Source: Gemmatimonas sp.
GTDB taxonomy: Bacteria > Gemmatimonadota > Gemmatimonadetes > Gemmatimonadales > Gemmatimonadaceae
DNA: 61,971 bases
Direction: 5' to 3'
NCBI GenBank assembly: GCA_023910675.1
Contig: JAAVWC010000022.1
Coordinates: forward strand, 1 to 61,971
Within the stretch, counting starts at the first letter, position 1. Every line of letters starts with the position of its first letter. The notes beneath the pieces are model-generated. The model was not told where the DNA came from, did not search any database, and saw only the letters and a list, made by a program, of their open reading frames with translations. Of this stretch, positions 27,907 to 37,215 are shown piece by piece. Both the position numbers and the translations under genes were made by a program.

Positions 27907-29279
27907 CGCTGCCCCTGGCCGTTTTGAACGCGCTCGACCTGGCTACGCTTTTTCCGCGGGCCAATCCGCAGGTCGCGCCAGAAGCGATCGGTACGTTCGT
28001 CGCCGCGAGCGTCATCAAGATTCTCGTGTTCTTCGGGATTTATCTCGTGACGGTGGCGCTGCTGACCCTGGTGGAGCGAAAGCTGGCGGCATGGTTTCAG
28101 GATCGACGCGGCCCCAATCGCGCCGGTCCCGGCGGCATCCTGCAGCCCGTCGCCGACGGCATCAAGAACTTCATGAAGGAGGAGACCAATCCGCCGTTTG
28201 CGGACAAATGGCTCTTCATCATCGCGCCGGCGCTGGCCTTCATTCCCGCCATGATGACATGGGCCGTGCTGCCGTTCGGTGCGCCGCTGCCCACGCCGTG
28301 GGGACTCATCGATCTGGCCATCGCGCCGCTTCCCGTGGGCTTCCTGTTTACCCTCGCGGTGTCCTCGCTCGGGGTGTACGGCATCGTGCTCGCCGGATGG
28401 TCCTCCAACAACAAGTACGCGTTCCTGGGCGGCCTGCGTTCGAGTGCGCAGATGATCTCTTATGAGATCGCGATGGGGATGTCCACCATCCCGGTGCTGC
28501 TTCTTGCCGGCAACGTGTCGCTTGGCGCCATTGTACAGCAGCAGTCGTCCATGGGTTGGAATGTACTGTCGCTGACGGTGGCCTGGTTCACGTTTCTCGT
28601 CGCGGCCTTCGCGGAGACCAACCGCTTGCCCTTCGACCTGCCCGAGGCGGAGTCGGAACTCGTAGCGGGATATCACACCGAGTACAGCGGCATGAAGTTC
28701 TCCATGTTCTTCATCGCCGAGTATGCGAACATGCTCACGGTCAGTGGATTGACCGCAGTGATGTTCTTCGGTGGCTGGGACATCCCGTTCACGCAGTGGG
28801 ACAACGAAGCCCCGTACACGGTACTGAAGACGCTCGCCACGACACTGATGATGATCAGCAAGGTCGGCTTCTTCATCTTCGTGTTCATGTGGGTACGCTG
28901 GACGTTGCCGCGTTTCCGCTACGACCAATTGATGTCACTGGGGTGGAGCGTGATGCTCCCGGTAGCGTTGGCGTACATCGTGATCATCGCAACGGCCACG
29001 CTGGGGCTCGACATGCTCGGCGTCGCGCGCGGTCCGCTCTTCTCGCTGGCGCTACTGGCGCTCAACGTGATGCTCATCGCGTTCCTGCTGTGGTGGCTCG
29101 ATCGCGGCAAACTCATCAGCCCGGCGAGTGCGCGTGTTGCTCCCGTCGATCTCGAGCGGTTGCGCGCCCGCGGGCTCGACTTGTCACGTAGTGAATTGGC
29201 CGCGGGACGCCCGCGTGCCGACCTGACATCGCCGGTGGCGATCGCCGCCCCGTCGTTGACGGCGGAAGGAGGAAACTGA
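27903..29279 (+). CDS. nuoH: NADH-quinone oxidoreductase subunit H
   Basis: Membrane subunit that joins the two arms and frames the quinone tunnel. 458 residues, about eight membrane segments. Conserved KLAAWFQDRRGPNRAGPGG, FMKEE and AETNRLPFDLPEAESELVAGYHTEYS. After the last membrane segment there is a ~60-residue Ala/Arg-rich tail, longer than usual. The stop shares a base with the nuoI start. Confidence 0.96.
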   Translation: MTLPLAVLNALDLATLFPRANPQVAPEAIGTFVAASVIKILVFFGIYLVTVALLTLVERKLAAWFQDRRGPNRAGPGGILQPVADGIKNFMKEETNPPFADKWLFIIAPALAFIPAMMTWAVLPFGAPLPTPWGLIDLAIAPLPVGFLFTLAVSSLGVYGIVLAGWSSNNKYAFLGGLRSSAQMISYEIAMGMSTIPVLLLAGNVSLGAIVQQQSSMGWNVLSLTVAWFTFLVAAFAETNRLPFDLPEAESELVAGYHTEYSGMKFSMFFIAEYANMLTVSGLTAVMFFGGWDIPFTQWDNEAPYTVLKTLATTLMMISKVGFFIFVFMWVRWTLPRFRYDQLMSLGWSVMLPVALAYIVIIATATLGLDMLGVARGPLFSLALLALNVMLIAFLLWWLDRGKLISPASARVAPVDLERLRARGLDLSRSELAAGRPRADLTSPVAIAAPSLTAEGGN

Positions 29280-29776
29280 TGGCAATCGGAATTAAGGTCA
29301 TGGAGCGTCCGCTCGAGCGCGTGAGCTACGTGCGCGCGACGCTCAAGGGGATGGCCGTGACGCTCAAGCACCTCGTCGACCCGCACAAGGTCACGATGGA
29401 GTATCCCGAGACCAAGTGGGATCTCTCGCCGCGTTGGCGCGGCACGCACCGCATGCTGACCACGGAAGACGGCAAGGCCAAGTGCGTCGCGTGCGGATTG
29501 TGCCCCACGGTGTGCCCGGCCAACTGCATCAAGCTGACGCCTGGGGAAGACGAGCAGGGGAACCGCTACCCGATCGTGTTCGAGATCGACGAGTTTCGGT
29601 GCATTTTCTGCGGGTACTGCCAGGAAGTGTGCCCCGAAGAGGCCATTCACGTGGGGCGCCACTACGAGAACTCGGAGTACGATCGCGCCTCGTTCGTGTA
29701 CGACCTCGAGCGACTGATGGCGCAGACGCATCCGGTGAGCGAGCTATGGGACCCTGCGGACCCGAAGGGCGAATGA
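29279..29776 (+). CDS. nuoI: NADH-quinone oxidoreductase subunit I
   Basis: Ferredoxin-like subunit holding clusters N6a and N6b. 165 residues. Two CX2CX2CX3CP motifs: CVACGLCPTVCP and CIFCGYCQEVCP. The N-terminal amphipathic helix contains TLKGMAVTLKHL. Overlaps nuoH and nuoJ. Confidence 0.97.
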   Translation: MAIGIKVMERPLERVSYVRATLKGMAVTLKHLVDPHKVTMEYPETKWDLSPRWRGTHRMLTTEDGKAKCVACGLCPTVCPANCIKLTPGEDEQGNRYPIVFEIDEFRCIFCGYCQEVCPEEAIHVGRHYENSEYDRASFVYDLERLMAQTHPVSELWDPADPKGE

Positions 29777-30279
29777 ACAGCTTCTTCGAGTTCCAGTTCT
29801 ACCTCTTCTCGTTGCTGGCCATCGTCTCGGCGCTGCTGTTCGTCACGCGCAAGAACCCGGTGCCGGCGGCCCTGTGGCTCGTGAACGTGATGTTCGCGCT
29901 GTCGGGGCTTTTCGTGATGCTCGATGCCCCGTTCATCGGCGCCATTCAGGTACTGGTCTACGCCGGTGCCATCATGGTGGTCTTTGTGTTCGTGGTCATG
30001 CTCCTCAATCTGGGGCACAGCGAACTGACCGATCTCCGGAGCCTCGGTGCGCGGCTTGGGGCCGGTCTGGTCGGCATCGCGTTGCTGGCCAATCTCCTCG
30101 TGGCGCAGCGCAACAAACTGCCGCGTGTCGAATCGGCGCCTGCGTTGGACAACGTGGTGGAGCCGGTAGCCGCATCGCTCTTCACTGACTATCTCGTGGC
30201 GTTCGAACTGACGAGTCTGGTGCTCCTCGTGGCCGTCATTGGCGCGGTGCTGCTGGCCAAAAAACGGGTGCAGGCATGA
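29773..30279 (+). CDS. nuoJ: NADH-quinone oxidoreductase subunit J
   Basis: Membrane subunit, 168 residues from ATG 29773 with about five membrane segments. The conserved pi-bulge region [19 protein letters not shown] identifies it. A periplasm-facing loop separates segments four and five ([13 protein letters not shown]). Overlaps nuoK by 4 nt. Confidence 0.94.
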   Translation: MNSFFEFQFYLFSLLAIVSALLFVTRKNPVPAALWLVNVMFALSGLFVMLDAPFIGAIQVLVYAGAIMVVFVFVVMLLNLGHSELTDLRSLGARLGAGLVGIALLANLLVAQRNKLPRVESAPALDNVVEPVAASLFTDYLVAFELTSLVLLVAVIGAVLLAKKRVQA

Positions 30280-30569
30280 TTACCGAAGCGCTTATCGTGT
30301 CGGCGATTCTTTTTGTGATCGGCCTCGTCGGCGTCCTCACGCGTCGCAACGCCATCATTCTGTTCATGTGCGCTGAGCTCATGCTGAACGCCGTGAACCT
30401 CAGCTTCGTGGCCTTTGCCAAGATGCACAACGTGACCGGTCAGGTGTTCGTCGTCATGGTCATGACGATCGCTGCGGCAGAAGCGGCCGTCGGCCTGGCG
30501 ATCATCATCTCGATCTTCCGGCACTTCGGCACGGTGGACGTTTCGAACCTCCGGACCCTCCGCGGATGA
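30276..30569 (+). CDS. nuoK: NADH-quinone oxidoreductase subunit K
   Basis: Three-helix membrane subunit of 97 residues. The two conserved membrane glutamates of the proton path are in [12 protein letters not shown] and [11 protein letters not shown]. Overlaps nuoJ and nuoL. Confidence 0.96.
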   Translation: MITEALIVSAILFVIGLVGVLTRRNAIILFMCAELMLNAVNLSFVAFAKMHNVTGQVFVVMVMTIAAAEAAVGLAIIISIFRHFGTVDVSNLRTLRG

Positions 30570-32593
30570 TCGCTACGCTCCTGCCGTTTCTCATCCTGCT
30601 CCCGCTCCTCGGCTTCGTGGTGAACGGAGCCGTGGCGCTCCGTGCCGCATCGGCTGACGCCAGCGAGGGCCGTACCACTGCGCGCCACCTGTTGGTGACG
30701 CTAGTCGGCCCGGGCGTCATCATCGCCGCGTTCGCCATCGCCATCGCGCTGTTCATGCGTATGCGCGTCGGCATGACGGGCCCCGCGATCGTGTCGCTCG
30801 GTCAGTGGATGGTGGCCGGCAATTTCGCCGTCGACTGGAGCTTCCAGCTCGACCAGCTCTCCATGCTCATGGTGCTGGTCATCACCGGCGTAGGCTCGCT
30901 GATCCACCTGTTCTCGGTGGGCTACATGCGTGACGATCAGGGATACGCGCGGTACTTCGCGTATCTTAATCTGTTCGTGGCGTTCATGCTCATGCTCGTA
31001 TTGGGTGGCAGCTACCCGGTCATGTTCGTCGGCTGGGAAGGCGTGGGGCTCGCCTCCTACCTGCTCATCGGATTCTGGTTCAGCGAGAAGGCGAATGCCG
31101 ACGCCGGGAAGAAGGCGTTCATCGTCAACCGCGTCGGCGACTTCGGATTTCTCGTCGCAATGTTCCTCATCTGGACCACGACGCAACAGCTGAGCTACGC
31201 CGGCGCGCACTCCGCGCTCGCGCAACTCGCCGGCACGCCAACGGTGCTGGCCATTGCGCTTTTTCTCTTCGTCGGCTGCGCCGGCAAGAGCGCGCAGCTT
31301 CCGCTGTATATCTGGCTGCCCGACGCGATGGCTGGCCCAACGCCAGTCTCGGCGCTCATTCACGCCGCCACCATGGTGACGGCGGGCGTGTATCTCGTCG
31401 CGCGCGCAGCGCCCATCTTTGCCGGGGCACCGCAGGCGTCACTGCTCATCACCATCGTGGGAGCGCTGACCGCGCTGTATGCCGCCACGATTGCCCTCAG
31501 GCAGTGGGACATCAAGAAGGTGCTGGCGTACTCCACGGTTTCGCAGTTGGGCTACATGTTCGTGGGGGTCGGTGCCGGCGCGTATACGGCCGGTGTGTTT
31601 CACCTGGTGACGCACGCCTTCTTCAAGGCGCTGCTGTTCCTGGGTGCCGGCTCGGTCATCCACGCCATGCACCACGCGTATCACCACACGCATCGCGACG
31701 ATGATCCGCAGGATCTGCGCAACATGGGTGGGCTGTCCAAGTATATGCCCGCCACCGCGACGGCCATGACGCTCGCGACGCTGGCGATTGCCGGTGTGCC
31801 GCCGCTCGCTGGATTCTTCTCCAAAGATGAGATTCTCGCGTCGGTCTTCGCGCGGGCACACGGGTCTCCGCTGGCGCAAGCATCGCTCTTCGGAGTGCCG
31901 GGCAGTTCGCTCCTGTACGGCGTCTACGCGATGGGCGTGCTCACGGCGCTGCTCACGGCCGTCTACATGACGCGTATGCTGTTGCTCACCTTCTTCGGGG
32001 AGAACCGGACCGGTGAGAGCGAGCGCCATGCGCTGCACGAAGCGCCTGTCATCATGACGGGACCGGTACTGCTGCTGGCCGGGCTTACGGTCGCCGGCGG
32101 TTGGCTCAACTTGCCGGCGCTCATCCCGATCGGCCCTGTTGGCCTGCTCGACAAGTGGTTGGCGCCGGTGACCGGCGCCAGCGGCGTCATACTCGCCGGA
32201 TCCGGCCATCTGGATCACGCGACGGAAACGATGCTGGTTGCCGTCGCGACGGGTGTCGCGCTGCTCGGCATTGTGCTGGCGTTCGTGTTGTATCGCTCGC
32301 CGCTGGCGGACAAGGCACATTCGCCGGAAGACACGAGCCTCCTGGCACGTGCCTACGGCGCCGATGCGCTGGTCGATGCCATCATCGTGCGCCCCGTACA
32401 GGCGCTCGCGAGTGTCGTGCTCGATCGGGGCGTGGAGCGCGGCGTCGATCGCGGCTTCAGCATGGGCGGATCGTTCCTGGCCCGCACTGCCGCACTCATG
32501 GGGACGCGCCTGCAGGACGGTGACATTGGAAAATACGCCTGGCTGCTTGCCGCTGGTGCGCTCGCGCTCATTGCCGCCCTTACGCTGAGCTGA
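30566..32593 (+). CDS. nuoL: NADH-quinone oxidoreductase subunit L
   Basis: Antiporter-like proton-pumping subunit with the long lateral helix. 675 residues. Key charged residues: Glu in [17 protein letters not shown] and Lys in [21 protein letters not shown]. The C-terminal 100 residues form the traverse-helix region. Three nt separate it from nuoM. Confidence 0.97.
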   Translation: MIATLLPFLILLPLLGFVVNGAVALRAASADASEGRTTARHLLVTLVGPGVIIAAFAIAIALFMRMRVGMTGPAIVSLGQWMVAGNFAVDWSFQLDQLSMLMVLVITGVGSLIHLFSVGYMRDDQGYARYFAYLNLFVAFMLMLVLGGSYPVMFVGWEGVGLASYLLIGFWFSEKANADAGKKAFIVNRVGDFGFLVAMFLIWTTTQQLSYAGAHSALAQLAGTPTVLAIALFLFVGCAGKSAQLPLYIWLPDAMAGPTPVSALIHAATMVTAGVYLVARAAPIFAGAPQASLLITIVGALTALYAATIALRQWDIKKVLAYSTVSQLGYMFVGVGAGAYTAGVFHLVTHAFFKALLFLGAGSVIHAMHHAYHHTHRDDDPQDLRNMGGLSKYMPATATAMTLATLAIAGVPPLAGFFSKDEILASVFARAHGSPLAQASLFGVPGSSLLYGVYAMGVLTALLTAVYMTRMLLLTFFGENRTGESERHALHEAPVIMTGPVLLLAGLTVAGGWLNLPALIPIGPVGLLDKWLAPVTGASGVILAGSGHLDHATETMLVAVATGVALLGIVLAFVLYRSPLADKAHSPEDTSLLARAYGADALVDAIIVRPVQALASVVLDRGVERGVDRGFSMGGSFLARTAALMGTRLQDGDIGKYAWLLAAGALALIAALTLS

Positions 32594-32596
32594 CCG

Positions 32597-34171
32597 ATGC
32601 GCGATTTCCTGTTGTCTCTGAATTTCGATCGCTGGGTGCTTCCGGCGATGTTGCTCTGGCCCATCGTGGCCGCGCTGCTCGTGCGCGTGCTCGGACGTGA
32701 TGTCGCGCGCGATGAGAGTGGAGTCGAAGCGCCCTCTGGAGGTCCAGATGCGCGGGTACTCACGCTCGGCGCACTCGTCGTGGAAGCCGTTCTCGCGCTG
32801 GCGCTGTGGGGGGTGTACGACGCCGGGGTCACCGGTTGGCAGGCGCGCGTCGACCTCCCATGGCTCACCGATCTCGGTGCGACCTTCAGTGTCGGCGTCG
32901 ATGGACTGTCGCTGCCGATGGTGGTGCTCACGGCCGTCGTCGCGCCGCTCGCCCTCCTCGGCTCGTGGAACAACGTCACCGTCCGGACGCCCGCCTTCGG
33001 CGCCTTGGCGCTGTTGCTGACCTCGGGACTGGTCGGCGTGTTCGTGACGCTCGACCTCTTGCTCTTCTATCTCGCCTGGGAACTGATGCTCATTCCCACG
33101 TACCTGCTGGTCGGGGTGTGGGGAGCGGCGGGCACGTCACGCGCGAGCCTGCGCTACGTGCTGTTCACGTTGGTGGGTTCACTGCTCATGCTGGTGGCCA
33201 TCATCGCCCTGTGGAATGTGGGAGGCGGCACATCGTTGCATCTCGACACCCTGCGCGAGATCACGTTGACACCGCAAACGCAGCTGCTGATGTTCTTGGC
33301 GTTCTTCACCGCCTTCGCCGTGAAGTCGGCGCTTGTTCCGTTTCACACGTGGTTGCCGGACGCGCAGGGGGCGGCGCCCACGTTTGCGGCCGTGACCCTC
33401 GGCCTCAAGGTTGGGGCATACGCGATCCTGCGCTTCGCGATTCCGTTGTTTCCAGCGGCAGCGACCAACGAGACGGTGCGGGGCACCATTCTCGTCCTGT
33501 CAGTCGTGGCAATCGTGTACGGCGCGCTGCTTGCCACGACACAGCGCGACTTCAAGCGCATGATCTCATACAGCTCCATCAGTCATTTGGGGTTCATCAT
33601 GCTCGGCAGCTTTGCGCTCACGCAGCAGAGTGTGCAGGGTGCTGTCGTCAGTATGGTGAGCAGCGGGATCAGCACCAGCGCACTCTTCCTGTTGGCTGGT
33701 ATGCTCGAAGACCGCACGGGCAGCACCGATATGTCATCCTACGGCGGGATTGCGAAGGTCGTCCCCTGGTTCAGCGTCATGCTCACGCTCGTCATGCTGT
33801 CGACCGTGGCGTTGCCGGGCACGAACGGCTTTGTCGGCGAGTTCCTCGTGTTGCTGGGGACCTACGCCGAGCTTCCGGTCATGGCCATCATCGCCACGAG
33901 CGGCGTAGTCTTCGCGGCGGCCTACGGTCTCCGCGCGCTGCAGCTCCTGTTGTTTGGTCGACTCGACGGGCAGGACAACCTTGCCATGGCCGATCTGTCG
34001 GGGCGCGAGAAGTTCGTCATGAGTGTCTTTGCCGTCGCCATTCTGTATCTCGGTATTGTGCCGCAGCCTGTGCTGCAGCGCGCCGAGCGTGTGTCGCGTG
34101 ATCTGGTGGAATCGGTACGCTTCGGTCCGAATGCCCCGGCGCAGCTTCCCCCCGTATCGCTGAATCGATGA
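32597..34171 (+). CDS. nuoM: NADH-quinone oxidoreductase subunit M
   Basis: Antiporter-like proton-pumping subunit, 524 residues, about 14 membrane segments. The pump residues are Glu in AWELMLIPTYLLVG and Lys in VKSALVPFHTWLPDAQGAAPT. The latter loop lacks the usual His (DAH) found in many NuoM. Overlaps nuoN by 4 nt. Confidence 0.96.
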   Translation: MRDFLLSLNFDRWVLPAMLLWPIVAALLVRVLGRDVARDESGVEAPSGGPDARVLTLGALVVEAVLALALWGVYDAGVTGWQARVDLPWLTDLGATFSVGVDGLSLPMVVLTAVVAPLALLGSWNNVTVRTPAFGALALLLTSGLVGVFVTLDLLLFYLAWELMLIPTYLLVGVWGAAGTSRASLRYVLFTLVGSLLMLVAIIALWNVGGGTSLHLDTLREITLTPQTQLLMFLAFFTAFAVKSALVPFHTWLPDAQGAAPTFAAVTLGLKVGAYAILRFAIPLFPAAATNETVRGTILVLSVVAIVYGALLATTQRDFKRMISYSSISHLGFIMLGSFALTQQSVQGAVVSMVSSGISTSALFLLAGMLEDRTGSTDMSSYGGIAKVVPWFSVMLTLVMLSTVALPGTNGFVGEFLVLLGTYAELPVMAIIATSGVVFAAAYGLRALQLLLFGRLDGQDNLAMADLSGREKFVMSVFAVAILYLGIVPQPVLQRAERVSRDLVESVRFGPNAPAQLPPVSLNR

Positions 34172-35748
34172 GCGAGATGATGACTGGTGGCGCGATGTTG
34201 CGCGCCCTTGCTCCCGAACTCCTGCTGTCCGCCGGCGCGATGGTCATGCTGTTGGCGTCGGTGTGGCATCCGCAGCGTCAGCAGGCGGGCGCCGCGGAGG
34301 GAGCCGAGCGGACCTCGTCCATGGTGCGCTTCGGGATGGTGCTCTCCATGCTGGTTGGTCTGGTGGTCGTCATTGCCTGGGGCGACGGTGCCGAGGGTAC
34401 CGCCGATCTGCGCATTGCCGGCGATGGTTTCCGCTGGGCCATCGACCTCATCATCCTGTTGGGGGTGGTTCTCACGCTCATGCTGCTCGAGGCAGAGCAG
34501 CAGCGCAGTCACGCCTTCAGCCCGGAAGTCCCGGTCCTGGTGCTACTGGCGGCCGTCGGCATGATGGTCCTCGCCGCGGCGCGCGACTTGATGTTCGTCT
34601 TTCTGGGCATCGAGCTCATGTCGCTGGCGGTCTACGTGCTCGCCGGCGTGAACCGTCGCAGCAAGCGGGGCGCGGAATCGGCGGTCAAGTACTTCCTGCT
34701 CGGGGCCGTGGCTTCCGGGTTTCTCTTGTACGGCATCGCGCTGTTGTACGGCGCAACCGGTAGCACCAGACTGGTCGACATTGCGCAATGGATGACGGCA
34801 AATGCGTTGCTCACGCCGCTCTTCGTCATGGGCGCCGCGCTGCTGCTCGTGGGGTTTGCGTTCAAGGTAGCTGCCGCACCGTTCCACCTGTGGACGCCCG
34901 ACGTGTACGACGGGGCGCCATTGCCGGTGGCGGCCTTCATGTCGGCGTCGGTCAAGACGGCGGCCTTCGCCACCTTCGCGCGAGTCATGGTGGAAGTGCT
35001 GGGCGCCTCCGCCGCACGGTGGCACACTGGCCTCTGGTGGCTTGCCGTCGTGACGATGGTCGTGGGGAACGTGTTCGCACTCTCGCAGCGCAACCTCGTC
35101 CGCATGCTGGCGTACTCAAGTATCGCGCATGCCGGGTATCTGCTCGTCGCGCTCGTCGTTGGCGGTGCACCTGCCACGACGGCGATCGTGTTCTACATGG
35201 TGTCATACACGCTCGCGACCATGGGTGCCTTTGGGGTGCTGGTCGCGATCAACAACGGGCGCGATGTATCGCCGACCGTCGACGACATTGCGGGCCTGTG
35301 GTTGGTCCGCCCGTGGCTCGCGTCCGCGATGGCCGTGTTTCTGCTTGCCTTCCTTGGGATGCCGCTCGTGGGTGGCATGGGCTTCTTCGCCAAGTGGTAC
35401 GTCCTGGAGGCCGCGTTGCAGGCCAACGCGCCGCAAACCATTCTGGCGGTCATTCTCGTCGTCACGAGTGCGATCTCGGCGGCGTATTACCTCGCCGTGG
35501 TATCGGCGATGTTCATGCGTCCGCGTCCCGAGGGGCAACCGTTGCCGGCGAGTGCCCCCATGGCGCACTCGTTGATCGCGTTCACCGCGGCGGTGCTGCT
35601 TGCGCTCGGGTTGTATCCCACGCCCGTGGTACAGATGGCCCGCAAGGCCGTGACCAGCCAGAGGGAAGGCTCGCTCGTCCCACCGGCCCCGGCTCCCGCC
35701 GGCGCCCGCTTGCAGGCCGCCAGTATCAGCGACCGCAACGCGCGATAG
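34168..35748 (+). CDS. nuoN: NADH-quinone oxidoreductase subunit N
   Basis: Third antiporter-like subunit, 526 residues. Glu in GIELMSLAVYVLAG and Lys in FKVAAAPFHLWTPDVYDGAP. C-terminal tail is Ala/Pro-rich. Last gene of the nuoA-N operon, which has all subunits in standard order and no inserted genes. The next gene starts 66 nt later. Confidence 0.96.
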   Translation: MSEMMTGGAMLRALAPELLLSAGAMVMLLASVWHPQRQQAGAAEGAERTSSMVRFGMVLSMLVGLVVVIAWGDGAEGTADLRIAGDGFRWAIDLIILLGVVLTLMLLEAEQQRSHAFSPEVPVLVLLAAVGMMVLAAARDLMFVFLGIELMSLAVYVLAGVNRRSKRGAESAVKYFLLGAVASGFLLYGIALLYGATGSTRLVDIAQWMTANALLTPLFVMGAALLLVGFAFKVAAAPFHLWTPDVYDGAPLPVAAFMSASVKTAAFATFARVMVEVLGASAARWHTGLWWLAVVTMVVGNVFALSQRNLVRMLAYSSIAHAGYLLVALVVGGAPATTAIVFYMVSYTLATMGAFGVLVAINNGRDVSPTVDDIAGLWLVRPWLASAMAVFLLAFLGMPLVGGMGFFAKWYVLEAALQANAPQTILAVILVVTSAISAAYYLAVVSAMFMRPRPEGQPLPASAPMAHSLIAFTAAVLLALGLYPTPVVQMARKAVTSQREGSLVPPAPAPAGARLQAASISDRNAR

Positions 35749-35814
35749 TTTTCGGAGTGGCCCCGAGTGGCGTGGTCGCTCCCTTCCGATGATCCCCTCC
35801 CTGTTCGCTTCGGC

Positions 35815-37194
35815 ATGAGCATCAGTCAGACGATTTTCCGGCAATACGACGTACGCGGCATTGTTGGTACCGACCTTACGGACGAGGTCGCGTACGGCAT
35901 CGGTCGCGGCTACGCCTCGTTGCTGGCGGCACGCGGGATTTCCGGCGCCGTGGCCGTCGGGCGCGATAACCGGCCCAGTGGCGCCTCGCTGCGCGACGCA
36001 CTGGTGCGTGGCCTCACCGAGTGCGGGGTCGACGTCGTCGATGTCGGCGTCGTGCCGACGCCGTTGCTCTATTGGGCGCTGCATCACGAGCCGGTGGTTG
36101 GCGGCATTCAGATCACGGGATCGCACAATCCCCCCGAATACAACGGCTTCAAGATGTGCCTCGGCACGGCGTCGCTCCACGGCGCCGACATCCAGACGCT
36201 GTACCAGTACATCGTGGGCGGACAGCATCCCGCGGGACACGGGCACGTACGTAACGCGGCGGTGATCGACCGATATGTCCACGATATCGCCACCCGTATC
36301 GGTCCGATTACCCGACCGGACGGCTCGCCCCTGCGCGTGGTCTACGATTGCGGGAACGGCGCCGGGGCGTTGGTGGCCACACAGCTGTTCGAGGCGCTGG
36401 GGGTCGATGGGGTCGGACTGTTCACGGAAAGCGACGGCACGTTCCCCAATCACCATCCAGATCCCACCGTTCCCGAGAATCTCGCCGATTGTATCGCCGC
36501 GGTGCGCGACAGCGGCGCGGAGCTGGGCGTAGCCTTCGACGGCGACGCTGACCGCATTGGGGTCGTCGACGCCCACGGACAGATCATCTGGGGCGACCAT
36601 ATTCTCATCCTGTATGCGCGTGACGTTCTCGCGCGCACGGGGAAAGGACAGCCGATCATTTTCGATGTGAAGTGCTCGCAAGCGCTCACCGACGAAATCG
36701 AGAAGGCCGGTGGGACCGCGGTGATGTGGAAGACCGGGCACTCGCTCATCAAGGACAAGATGAAGGCGATGCACGCGCCGATCGCCGGTGAGATGTCTGG
36801 GCACATGTTCTTCACCGAAGGGTTCTACGGACACGATGATGCGCTCTACGCGGCCGCACGTTTGCTGCGTATCGTGGCCGACAGTGGCAAGCGCATTGAC
36901 GAACTGCTGGCCGATGTGCCGCATTTCGTGTCGACGCCGGAGATCCGCATCGACACCGACGATGTCACCAAGTTCGCGATCATGTCGAAGGCGGTGCCGC
37001 ACTTCTCCGCGAACTACGACGTGATCGACGTCGACGGGGTGCGCGTGCTCTTCGGTGACGGCTGGGGACTGCTCCGCGCGTCCAACACGCAGCCGGTCAT
37101 CGTGGCGCGCTACGAAGCACGGACGCCCGAGCGACTCGCATACATTCGCGCCGTCATGGAGACGTGGGTGCGCGAGCAGGGCGTCGCGCTCTGA
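35815..37194 (+). CDS. Phosphomannomutase/phosphoglucomutase
   Basis: Moves phosphate between C6 and C1 of mannose or glucose for sugar-nucleotide synthesis. 459 residues from ATG 35815. Phosphoserine loop TGSHNPPEYNGFKM, metal loop DGDADRIG, sugar-binding GEMSGHMFF and phosphate-binding RASNTQP are all intact. Closest in style to AlgC/ManB. Follows nuoN by 66 nt but is unrelated to complex I; it fits the window's LPS theme. Confidence 0.94.
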   Translation: MSISQTIFRQYDVRGIVGTDLTDEVAYGIGRGYASLLAARGISGAVAVGRDNRPSGASLRDALVRGLTECGVDVVDVGVVPTPLLYWALHHEPVVGGIQITGSHNPPEYNGFKMCLGTASLHGADIQTLYQYIVGGQHPAGHGHVRNAAVIDRYVHDIATRIGPITRPDGSPLRVVYDCGNGAGALVATQLFEALGVDGVGLFTESDGTFPNHHPDPTVPENLADCIAAVRDSGAELGVAFDGDADRIGVVDAHGQIIWGDHILILYARDVLARTGKGQPIIFDVKCSQALTDEIEKAGGTAVMWKTGHSLIKDKMKAMHAPIAGEMSGHMFFTEGFYGHDDALYAAARLLRIVADSGKRIDELLADVPHFVSTPEIRIDTDDVTKFAIMSKAVPHFSANYDVIDVDGVRVLFGDGWGLLRASNTQPVIVARYEARTPERLAYIRAVMETWVREQGVAL

Positions 37195-37215
37195 GCGACA
37201 TCGGACGTCGCTGAC

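Noticed and set aside
30566..32593. NuoL as part of an Mrp-type antiporter instead of complex I
   Set aside because: All fourteen nuo genes are present in canonical order with overlapping frames, so it belongs to complex I.
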